Shown here one piece after another: positions 1 through 10,692 of a stretch of 43,149 nucleotides of DNA. The position numbers were made by a program, and so were the translations under genes. The DNA is from Roridomyces roridus (taxonomy: Eukaryota; Basidiomycota; Agaricomycetes; Agaricales; Mycenaceae). Location of the stretch: positions 1-43,149 of the forward strand of contig JARKIF010000247.1 of NCBI GenBank assembly GCA_029378245.1, in the 5' to 3' direction. Numbering within the stretch: the first letter of the stretch is position 1; the number at the start of each line of letters is the position of its first letter. The notes below the pieces were generated by a model, which saw nothing but the letters and a program-made list of their open reading frames with translations, ran no database searches and was not told the origin of the DNA.

Positions 1-791
1 CATACGGCACCAGACGTCCAGTGGTATCGTGTTGACAGCTTGAGGATATCAGCGACCCGCTCTCCGAGCCTCGAGGAGGTCAAAATTACACTCTTGGCGT
101 TCGAGGCGACTCCTTCGATGTACTAGCGCTCGACGGTACTTTCCTGACTGACTTGACCTTGTTGACCAGCGGCAAGAGATAAAGACCCTTGGGAGGCTGA
201 GAGTGTTCAGTATGGAAGAGGATAGTTGGCCCTGGAGTAGTAGCAGCGCTCCAAAGCCCTTCGGGGGCACAACGACATCGGAAGCGCAAGGAACGAGAGA
301 GGGACATGATCGAAAGAAGGGTTTGAGGGGGTCTCACAAGAAGGTGACAAAGAGGGTAACCGGTGCCGTCGCCTGTGTATGAGAGCGCCAGGTCTTGGTG
401 TCATCTTATTGAAGGACTGAGAGGTAGCATCCAAATGCGAGTTGGCGGTGAATGGTTCGCTCGAGACTCGAGAGCCAGTTTGATCTCCCATCACTCGCCG
501 CGGCGAACTTGCTTCTCTTCATCCACTCACCCCGAGCCAAAATGAACCACTCGAATACGCGTCGTATCGCGTCTAATGTGCTTCCGATACCTCCCGATGC
601 CTCCATTCTTGCGGGGCGGACCGGATTTCTCTCCATTCCTCTGCCAACACGCGCAAATGGATCGAGCTCTCCATAAAAAGCGGGAGAGCGTGTCAGCCGC
701 TCTCCAGAGCTCTGTCTCTAACCACCACCATCTGATCTTGGGTCCCGCGCCCATCCCGTTCGTCACTACTCGCTCCTCGATGTCTCGCCTT
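1..791. other. No gene supported
   Basis: Only short overlapping open frames occur on both strands and none resembles a known family. An ATG at 657 opens a frame of 45 codons that reaches the first donor-like site (GTCAGT at 792) of the repeat array described next, so this stretch could be the 5' part of a transcript containing that array. That is inference from splice-like signals only. Confidence 0.4.
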
Positions 792-1280
792 GTCAGTATC
801 ATTGTCCTTCCCTTTCCCGCTCCTGCTAACTCTCTCCCAGTGTTGTCGTCGCCCCCCTTGCTAGGCGCACAATTGCTTGACTTGCTCGCTCCTCCTCGCC
901 CCGCCTTGTGAGTCTCTCTCAGCCTGTGCCTCGCCAAAGCTAACTCACTCACTCAGTGTCGCCGTCGCCCCCTGCTAGACGCGCGCATTGGCCACCGCCT
1001 TGTAAGTCTCACTTTCTCCGCGTCGCACCAGAGCTAACCCATTCCTTCAGTTTCACCGTCGCCCCCTCTACTAGACGTGTGCATTGGCTCCCCTTGTCCG
1101 CTCTTCCCCACCTTGTCTTGTAAGTATCGCTCGGTTGTTTGTCGTCCAAGCTAACCCGCTCATTCAGTGCTGTTGTCGCCCCCTCTACTAGGCACACATT
1201 GGCGAGGACCCATTCTTTTCGTGTATGACTGGTATGTTCTCTCGCCGTTGCTACTCCAACTGTGTCTCACCCACTTTCAG
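792..1280 (+). repeat. Tandem exon-intron-like repeat array
   Basis: Four to five diverged copies of one unit lie head to tail. Each has an exon-like block rich in GTCGCCCCC, then a 48-49 nt block that looks like a complete fungal intron. The intron-like blocks are 792-840, 908-956, 1002-1050, 1120-1167 and 1232-1280. They begin GTCAGT, GTGAGT, GTAAGT, GTAAGT and GTATGT and all end CAG; the first four carry GCTAAC about 10-15 nt before the acceptor. The exon-like blocks (841-907, 957-1001, 1051-1119, 1168-1231) are 67, 45, 69 and 64 nt, and the first three end in CTT. Read from the ATG at 657, the first block meets a TAG (862-864), so no continuous protein is seen. It may be a degenerate gene, a non-coding RNA gene or duplicated exons. 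Confidence 0.6.
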
Positions 1281-1419
1281 TTCCTCCGCGTCACCCCCTC
1301 CACGACTCGCTGCGCTCTCCTCGACGCCATCCATGAAAACCACACCGCGATACCTGAGTATATTCACTCTCCACGTGCGCTATCTCTCCTCCCCGGCTCG
1401 TCCAGATTCGAGTAGCGTC

Positions 1420-1925
1420 AAGACACCGGTATCGCTGCGTGCGAGATGGATGGACCCAGCGTCGACGGATAGACTTGTTCATTTGAACCCTGTCGCCCCG
1501 GCGTCTTCGCTGCGCCCTTGCCTCGCTGGCTTCACCTCGTCCAACGCCAACTCGATCTCCAGCCCACCTGAGGTTCGAGACTCAATACGCCAAGAACAGT
1601 GTCGCTGCGTGCGAGATGGATGGACTCAGTGTTGACGGATAGACTTGGTCATTCGAACCCTGTCGCCCCGGCGTCTTCACTGCGTCCTTGCCTCGCCAGC
1701 TTTCACTCACGTTCATGGCCACCTCTCGGTCTCTCGCTTTTCACCTTCGGCAGAGGGTTCGTCAAGATGAGATCCACAGCGTGAGCACTTGGTGGACACC
1801 GTTGCGTGCGAGATGGATGGGCGTAGTTGGGACGGATAGACTTGGGTCCAGATTATCTCGATACCAGTCGCCCCGGCGTCCCCTCTACGCACTTGCCTCG
1901 CCAGCGGGCGATTCGACGACGACAA
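1420..1925 (+). repeat. Three diverged copies of a ~120 bp repeat
   Basis: Copies start near 1427, 1600 and 1800. Each begins with TGCGTGCGAGATGGATGG, has GACGGATAGACTTG in the middle, and continues with GTCGCCCCGGCGTC and CTTGCCTCGC. Copies 1 and 2 are close; copy 3 is more diverged. Spacing is about 170-200 bp. Both strands stay partly open across the copies, so weak ORFs here are not evidence of a gene. The unit shares GTCGCCCC with the array upstream. Confidence 0.65.
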
Positions 1926-2444
1926 CACTCACCTCCGACACCCTACCAACTTGTCAACACGTTCAGCAAGACGCCGGCCACGGGGACGGACGCGCCACTA
2001 CTCGGGGAGTGTCTTTGCTGGGCAGAGTTGGTTAGGGTGTTTGTTGTCGCGTCGTTCGTCGCCGTCCATCGAGATACACTCAGCCCTACAGCAACAAGGC
2101 GTGTACTCTCTAGTTTATTTCTTTATGTGTCTATAGTATAGAATTGCGATGTCCGGCGTTACATTCACCAGCTTGAGGTTTCGTGGTTCGAACATTTGTG
2201 CCAAAAGTTGTTCCAAATTGCGAGCGTTTCCTTCGGGAAGCTGAAGATAAAGATTCTATATTCGAGTCTAGCTCATAATGTATGCTACATGCAGTCCGAA
2301 TGCGGAGATTACTAGATACAAGTGGGGCAAAAATGGATAGAAAATACAACGAGGGTAGTGTAGATACTACAATTAATCTGTAGACATAAATGCAGTCCGT
2401 GTCCGTCGTGTCAAGTCGTAACAAACAGCTCGTGCGTGGTTACT
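1926..2444. other. Intergenic, nothing recognised
   Basis: AT-richer sequence downstream of the cupredoxin gene, which ends on the minus strand at 2445. It presumably holds that gene's 3' UTR and polyadenylation region. No ORF, repeat or RNA gene is supported. Confidence 0.4.
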
Positions 2445-3650
2445 CTATAAAACCAACCCCAGAACAAGACCGACGAATGCTATCGTACCAGCCGCGCTGC
2501 GGACAGGAAGAGTTGCACCGTTGGTGTTGCTCGGTGACGCAGCAGAAGCAGACGCCGTCCCGTTGAGCTGGATGGCTTTGGCTTGGAAAGCGGCAAAGCT
2601 GTTTGGGTCGACGGCGTTCACGCTGAAGACCATCCCGCTACCGCAGTGACCAGTCTGACGGCAGTAAGTCCAGATAGGTTGAGTCTATGGGTAATGTCAG
2701 TTGGGAGAGCAAGTACAAGTAGGGAGAACGTACGTCGTTGATCTGGATTGTGAAGGTGGGGAAAGTGGTAGCGTTCGCGTCGACGGCCATGAAGCCCGAG
2801 TCGAAGCCAACTTGGCCGGTAGTGCTGGTGAGCCCAAGAGCCCTGCAAGGATTCCCGAATGAACTCTGGGTGGCAGTGTGATTTTTGCTGTGGAATTGGA
2901 AAGTAACTGTGTCGCCTGTATCGAGTTAGCTCAAAGTTGTGTAAGGTGGTAATGGGACAAACCAGGTTGAGCGGTAATGTTCGTAGGATTGAAAACGTTG
3001 CCTGCAGTGCCGCCGACGACGACAACGTGATCAGTGCTGGAGGTAGGAGGCGCACTGGGAGCAGAGGAGCTCGCGGAGGTAGAGGTCGGAGGAGCGGAAG
3101 CGCTGATCGAGGCCGAGGTGCTACCACCAGTGGCAGCGGCCTGGAAAGCAGCGAGCTTGTCGCCAGGATTGACGGCAAAGACCATCCCCTGCTGGCAGTG
3201 ACCGGTTTGCCTGCAGTACACCCAGACAGGATTCGTATCCTTGACGGTCAACTGAGCTTGGGGGAAGTCGGAGGTCTGGTTGGCGGGGACGGGGACACTA
3301 TAGTGCGATCAATGGCTAGTCGATGGGTGATGACAGCAACTTACAATCCGGAGTCAAAGCCGTTGGCCAGAGGAGAGCAAGGAGTCGCGAGACTGGACTG
3401 TGTTATAGTGTGGTTTTTCTGGTGGAAGCAGAGTTAGCTACGACGGTCTGGGATGGAATCAACAGTAGCTCACCTGCAAAAAAGTAAAGACAACGACGTC
3501 CCCAACGTTCGCAATCACGGAGCTAGGGCTATAAGCAATAGTCCCATTAGGTCCACCAACGGTGACGGGTATTATTGCACCACGGGTGCGTGGGATGACG
3601 GCCAGAGAGAGGCAGGCGATGGCAAAGGTCGAGAATTTCGTGGAAAACAT
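2445..3650 (-). CDS. Two-domain cupredoxin (extracellular serine-rich) protein, GPI-anchored
   Basis: Predicted secreted or cell-surface copper protein of 335 aa. Exons on the minus strand: 3650-3474, 3418-3345, 3297-2963, 2915-2734, 2684-2445; introns are 47-55 nt. The start is the ATG opening MFSTKFSTFAIACLSLAV, a signal peptide. Domain 1 keeps a full type-1 copper set: His62 (KNHTITQ), Cys112, His117 and Met122 (YCRQTGHCQQGM). Domain 2 repeats it: His208 (KNHTATQ), Cys264, His269, Met274. A Ser/Ala/Thr-rich linker joins them. The C-terminus has a Ser/Asn-rich stretch and a hydrophobic tail (TIAFVGLVLGLVL), as expected for a GPI signal. Fungal relatives are extracellular serine-rich proteins of uncertain role; whether it only binds copper or also acts in redox chemistry cannot be told. 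Confidence 0.87.
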
Positions 3651-4340
3651 GTTGAGATCGTGTCGCAAAGACTGAGCGTAAAAGTAAGGAGAGGATGGGG
3701 AGCTTCTTTGCGGAGGTTACGGAGCGCGAAGGTCTGTAAGAGAGACTAGATGGGGAGTGGGTAGATGGAGGACAAGGCCGAAAATTGGGCCCTTTATAGG
3801 CCGGAGCATAACAATGGACTCGACGTTCATTGTACTATCGGGTGGCTGTGCAGTTGATCCTGATTTGGACGCGACCTTTTGTTCTCCGGTGCCGACATCC
3901 ATGAGACTATTGTGCCTTTTGTTCTCGCTTCCCATTGAGGACAATGGCATGGCCGGGCGGACAGCAAAGAGTCATTTTGCAGGAAGACGTGGGGACAATG
4001 TAAGAATGGACGTGACTGTAGACTCTTCTTTGCGTCTTCGCGAATTCGAGGTCAATGCACAATCGAATATCTCAAGACGGCCTTTGTTCAGAAGCTGCAA
4101 ACGAACGGATATTGCTTGCCTTTTGTCTCGTAGTCGGCAGTCTCATCTCGCGGGAAGCACGGATTATGGCATTTTGGCGAGGGCGGCGAAGATGTACGGC
4201 GTGATTCGCGAACTGGTGGAAGCTGGTTGACGAGCGCGGGTGCTGGCTTGTACGAATGATAGAGCAGAAGAAAACCAGACCGACGCGTTGATGCGGTATT
4301 CGACGTCGGCCCAGTGTCAGCTGACCTTCGTTGGCTTGAA
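3651..4340. promoter_or_regulatory. 690-bp divergent intergenic region
   Basis: It lies between the starts of the cupredoxin gene (-) and the F-box gene (+) and must contain both promoters. Two motifs of the type GGACAATG recur here (around 3941 and 3992). The open frame at 3757-4230 has no recognisable domain and I do not call it a gene. Confidence 0.4.
3793..3798 (-). promoter_or_regulatory. TATA box of cupredoxin gene
   Basis: The minus strand reads CCTATAAAGG, 143 nt upstream of the cupredoxin ATG. This is the only good TATA motif in the shared upstream region. Confidence 0.45.
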
Positions 4341-6071
4341 ATGAACCATCTCGATTCCTCTCCATTTCGTCGCTGGCTGCATACCAATCATGTAGCTACG
4401 GCCGATGAAACCACCAAGATTCGTCAACTGTGCGCGACTCCTCTTGCTGAGCTTGCTCGCCTTGAAGAGGAGATTGGCGCCCAACAGGCTCGTCTCGATG
4501 ACCTGCAAAAATCGTACCGCCGGCTCAAAATAAAAGTGGACGCGCACATGGCTCTTCTGTCTCCCGTTCGAAGTCTCCCACCCGAGCTATTGCAGCTCAT
4601 CTTCCTCATGGCCTTGCCCTCCGACAGAAATGCTGTGATGCATTCCTCCGAAGCCCCACTCCTCCTCGGTCGCGTTTGTAGTGGATGGAGGAAGATTGCG
4701 TTTGCGACGCCGGAATTATGGTCTTCCCTCCATATCGTGTGCCCCCCGATGGATTACTCTGACCTGCCCTCTACGCTGATGCGAGCTCAACGGCGAGCGG
4801 AGGCGGCGGAGCAATGGCTGAACAGATCGGGCGCTTGCCCTTTGTCCGTTTCCATCTGGGTCTCGCGGGACGCAGGTTAGCAGCGAATATCAAATTCCAA
4901 CACTCTGACCATGAATTTTGCAGGCTTCACTGGTGCTGCCGTAGCATCTGCTAGTCCCTTTGTTGAAGCCCTGATACCTCTTTCCCGCCGATGGCGACAC
5001 ATTGAGCTCAGGGTGCCCTCAGATTCACTCGACTCATTCCACTACCTCCAGAGCTTCGACGTGCCTTTGTTGCAGACTCTCTCCATAACGAATGAATCCT
5101 CACTTGCCCGTGACGATTGGTGGGTATTGGCCCTATGACTTTTTGCGGATGCTGATTGTCGAGGGCGTAGGTCGGGCAATCTCATCTTCCTGCAACATGC
5201 TCCTCGTCTTCACACCCTCGCGCTCACACACGAGGGAAACGTCGACATACCTTCCTATTTTCCATGGAGCCAACTCACGTCGCTCTCTCTCACTCCCACT
5301 CAAGAATTTTTCGATCTCGACACCGCGATGACATTGGACATGCTGCGACAGTGTGTGAATCTCGAAACATGCAAGTTGCATTTTCCATGCACCAACCCGT
5401 TCCAATCTTCGCCTGCTCCGACCTTCACCCTACCCAAGTTGCGCATGTTTTCGATACGGGCTTCCAATTTCGACAGCATCATTTCCAGGGTCATCGACAC
5501 TTTTGACTCTCTTTTGCTTCCCTGCCTGGAAACCTTGGAGCTAGAGGATTACCACGGAAGCATGCACGTCTTTCCTGGTCTGATTCGCTTGTTATCCCGC
5601 TCCCCCTGTCATCTGCAAAAGCTGGTGCTGCGCGACATCATGGGGACAGACCTTGAACTTGTGTCTCTTCTCAGCCTGCAGTCAGTCAGCAGTTTATCTG
5701 AACTGGTCATTTATGATCGAGGCCCCGACTGGAGAGACGAGGATGGATGCATGCTGTCAGACACAGTCGTGCAGGCCATGTCCCGTCAGGACCCTCTTAT
5801 CTGCCCCAATCTGCGCAGAGTTCACTTTGCGCAATGCGGCGAATACGTCTCTGACGAAGCGTTGCTTGCATTTTTGAGATGGCGCAGCTGCCTGAGGGAG
5901 CCGACGATACCATTGGAAATGGCCGAGATTTCGATGGATCGCACCATCGAGATGGCCGACTTCAAAGCTGCGGTGCAAGAGTTGGAGGATTCTGGACTGC
6001 AAGTTGTTATTCAGACGGAGGAGGACTCGTGGGACGTTCGAGTGTCGCCATGGGAGGGCTTGACGCTGTAG
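4341..6071 (+). CDS. F-box protein with leucine-rich C-terminal part
   Basis: 543 aa, exons 4341-4875, 4924-5119, 5171-6071; introns of 48 and 51 nt restore a single frame (junctions SRDAG/FTGA and ARDDW/SGNL). The N-terminus has a short coiled coil (about 36-68: LARLEEEIGAQQARLDDLQ), then an F-box at about 77-125 (RSLPPELLQLIFLMALP ... LGRVCSGWRKIAFATPELW), then a long region with irregular leucine-rich spacing. This is the architecture of the large F-box families of mushrooms, whose F-box binds Skp1 and whose C-terminus selects substrates for SCF ubiquitin ligase; the substrate here is unknown. The ATG at 4341 is the first in frame. Confidence 0.87.
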
Positions 6072-6407
6072 ACGTGCAATATTCATACTTCAGTAGAACG
6101 TCATTCAGGCTGCCCAGCCTCTTGTGTGCTGATAGGGATCACTGCCGCATTATTGACGCGTCGCGTTTGCGTGTCTTGTTTGCATCGCGCAGAGTCGGTT
6201 CACCGTGGCATTGTTCTTCCAGTACTTTCCACCGCTCCGCCCGCCAGGACACCAATCGCGTACCAGCCGGTCCCGCAGCAGCTCGCCATTCCGGTTCAGT
6301 GTCTCCTAAATAGAGAGCCGGAGGTCTCCCAAATTGGTTGGCACGCCCACGTTTGTCGGATTCGCGTTGAGATCTTCGACGTCGGTCTTGTGGTCACTGT
6401 TCTCCGT

Positions 6408-6415
6408 TATAAATA
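6408..6415 (+). promoter_or_regulatory. TATA box of acid phosphatase gene
   Basis: TATAAATA, 25 nt before the acid phosphatase ATG at 6440, inside the 368-bp interval that separates it from the F-box gene. Nothing else was recognised in that interval. Confidence 0.6.
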
Positions 6416-6439
6416 TATTGCTTCGTTGGCTGGTTCGCT

Positions 6440-8561
6440 ATGGCCCATCTCCTTTCCTTGCTCGTGGCTGTGGTCGTGCTTTCTGAGGCTGCCGTCGTCC
6501 ACTATCCCCCCACCCAGAGCAATGTCAACAATTTGACTTTTGTCCTCAACGGAACTGGAGCACCGGGCATCTTCAACTCGTCTACGACGCCTGACAAGAG
6601 TTATGGCGAATACAATTGGTGCAATATGCCGCACGTCCGGGAACGCGAATACAAGTGGGCCCTTCACCGTGTTCGGAACCCTCGTCTGAATTTTCCTGCA
6701 GAACGCCATCCAAGGAGTTTACCCTGGAGTACGTCGAGGTAGGAACGCGTCCATCCACTCTGCAGCAGTGATGCGATATGCCATAGGTCATTCACAGACA
6801 CCATAAACGCACACCATACGCTTCGAACACTTTTTTCAAAGAAGATATCCCCTGGAAGTATGTTGTCAGAATTTCACTCCTCCCTCCGACTCACAAAGTG
6901 TCAAGCTGCCCAGGGGAAGGGCCTGTGGAATACGGCAAGGGGTTGGTGTTTGTCCTAGGTCGACGAACATTGCCTGAATGAATATATTAGACCAAGCGGT
7001 GTCAGTGCGGATGTCACTGAGATACAGGTGACCATTCCTGCTATAATTCACACCCGCTCTAATGCCAATGACAGTGGAAAGCGTTCCAAGACGATCAAAA
7101 CCCATTCGTGAACTCTGTAGGACCTGGTTTCGTCAATTCAGAGTAACTATGGCCTGCTTTCTCGCCTGTCCCTCCGTTGAGCATATCGTATAGCTGCCAG
7201 TTTCCGCAGATCACGGCGGATGGTATAGTTGATAGCAACACGCACGGCGCGGTGAGGGCTGCACTCGGTTCTTTTTCTGAAAGCCTCATCCTTGTGTCCA
7301 GGACCTCCGTTCGGTTTACGCCACTCGATTGGGTTTGGGAGGGCAACTGGACACTTCTACCGTTCAAATTCGTCAGTACTTCTGCCAAAGGCCTCCTTCA
7401 TCCTTTAACGCGCTTGCCAGGGGTGACCAACAACGACATAACCTCACAGGGTAGATACTGCGATTGGCAGACACTAAAAACTAACCAATCATCCAGTCGC
7501 TGGTGGGCTACTCAAAGGCTTGTTCCCTGGAACCGACAACGCTGCTGTACTCATCCAGTCGGGCACGTATGATTCGCTCGAACCAACGTACTCGTGCCCA
7601 ACAGCGAACTCCTTGTTTTCTTCATATACGTCCAATAGCGCCAATTGGACAACCCACTTGGCAGACGCTGCGTCTCTCTATGCCAAACTGGATAGTGTTT
7701 CCGGTATCGCAACCCAAGATAGCGCGGGATGGCACACGTCCTTTGATCAGTAAGCGTTAATACTTGAAAAACTCGAGCCATATTCACGTTTAACAGCTAT
7801 TATGACAATCTCTCGGCCAAGCTTTGTCACCAGAAGACGCTCCCGTGCAGTGTGAATGATACCTCGCTCTGCGTCACTCAAGACGAGGTAAGATCTTCTC
7901 GCATTTTGTTTCCGTTCCTGACGACCCTCCAGGTCAACACCGTGTTCCGGCTTGGAAACTGGGAGTACTCTTATTACTACCGCGACGCACCGCAGTCAAC
8001 GCAATATTCGGCCTTGCACTACGGTGCATGGTTCCTCGAATTGCAATCTCACTTGCAAGCAGTGATATCCGGCCAGAGCAAGGTCAAGTTTCGGGTTTTG
8101 TCGACATACGGGCCATTAACATGCATCCAAACAGATCAAGTACTTCCACAATGTAAGAGGAGCCCTGTCGATTGGAATAATTTCCCAAATACACACAGAT
8201 CGCACATGACGGATCCGTGTCTCCTGTTCTCGGATTCCTCCAGATCGCCAACATGGTTTGGCCTGGAATGTACGTCTTCCTAGTATGCCTCGAGTCATCT
8301 TGCTGATAATCTTTTTGCAGGGGCGCAGAAGTAGTATTCGAGTTGTACAAGAACCAGAGTCGCTCGTACTTTATACGCGTGCTGTGGGGCGGGCAGCCGA
8401 TGGTTACGAGTACGCCCATGGGTACGCTCGACATGATTCCGATTCAGGCATTCTTCGATTGTGAGTGCTTTTATATCTCGTTGTCTACACGGACTGAATG
8501 AGGAACAGACATTGAGACCAGTATCGGGTCTGGGGCTGATCTCTTCAACGCCTGTAATTGA
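6440..8561 (+). CDS. Histidine acid phosphatase (phosphoglycerate mutase-like fold)
   Basis: Secreted phosphomonoesterase of 465 aa with a signal peptide (MAHLLSLLVAVVVLSEA). Sixteen exons: 6440-6654, 6702-6738, 6787-6857, 6906-6941, 6991-7027, 7075-7142, 7194-7251, 7302-7371, 7421-7450, 7497-7749, 7797-7887, 7933-8082, 8135-8152, 8199-8269, 8321-8460, 8509-8561. The catalytic motif RHHKRTP (88-94) corresponds to RHGxRxP, with His89 as the phosphate-accepting residue, and the proton-donor pair His381-Asp382 lies in NIAHDGS. Conserved blocks such as VGPGF, CQFPQIT, VTNNDITSQ and RLGNWEYSYYYRDAP confirm each junction. Least certain are intron 4 (donor GTTGGT) and intron 12 (donor GTCAAG). The gene ends 45 bp from the convergent old yellow enzyme gene. 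The family scavenges phosphate or acts on phytate-like esters; the substrate is not clear. Confidence 0.9.
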
Positions 8562-8606
8562 AATCTACCGAATTTGTACATTGATTGTCTTGTTTACGTG
8601 GAATCT

Positions 8607-10159
<1,553 letters not shown>

Positions 10160-10198
10160 GATCAAGAGGTGCTGAACGTGTCTCAGTTGAATTGCGCC

Positions 10199-10205
10199 TT
10201 TTATA
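10199..10205 (-). promoter_or_regulatory. TATA box of old yellow enzyme gene
   Basis: TATAAAA on the minus strand, 40 nt upstream of the ATG at 10159. The rest of 10160-10412 has no ORF. It was probably the shared divergent promoter of this gene and the DUF1766 gene before the transposon at 10432-20286 inserted. Confidence 0.6.
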
Positions 10206-10431
10206 AGCCTTTGTATTGTGGCGACAGATGGACAAGATAACGGGCTCCGCGTGCCCGGTTAATTTCCACTCGGTAACGGTCGCATGGTCTTCAAAGTTCT
10301 CCGGCAGGCCCGCGAGTCAAGAAGAGAAGTCATTGCCCAGGAGAAATTAGAATCCGCGGGAACAAGAGAGTTCGAATCAGATAAACGACGGCCGCACTGC
10401 CACCCCGCTCGCGTGTTAAGCTTAAGCTAGC

Positions 10432-10460
10432 CCCAGTGAGAAGTCCGTATGGCCGTATAT
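10432..10460 (+). repeat. Left terminal inverted repeat
   Basis: It begins CCCAGTGAGAAGTCCGTATG and matches the reverse complement of 20258-20286 except for one C/T difference at position 23. The similarity decays inward but keeps the blocks AAATCTGGG and CAAAT/GAAAT. Confidence 0.88.
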
Positions 10461-10692
10461 GGCAAAATCTGGGCAAATATTGTGATATCTGGCTTTCTCA
10501 AAACACCCATATGGGCTCGTCTGGCCTCCGTTTTAAATACAAGCATTTGTGTAGAATTAGACCGAAGAGTGGCTGGCTGTCAAAAATCGACCAAGTCCGT
10601 CACTTGACCGGAAGCGGCGACACCTGCTTTACTTGTCTTGACGCGCACGACGACTGCGCCTTGCTTCTCGCGTTGCCACGTTATACTCGGCC

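Noticed and set aside
1225..1635. 136-codon plus-strand open frame
   Set aside because: It runs across repeat copies in which other frames and the opposite strand are also open; no family resemblance.
1420..1925. CRISPR-like array
   Set aside because: Repeats are long, diverged and irregularly spaced, the genome is eukaryotic, and no cas-type gene is present.
3757..4230. 157-codon open frame between the cupredoxin and F-box genes
   Set aside because: No recognisable domain or splice partner; it overlaps the likely promoters of both neighbours.
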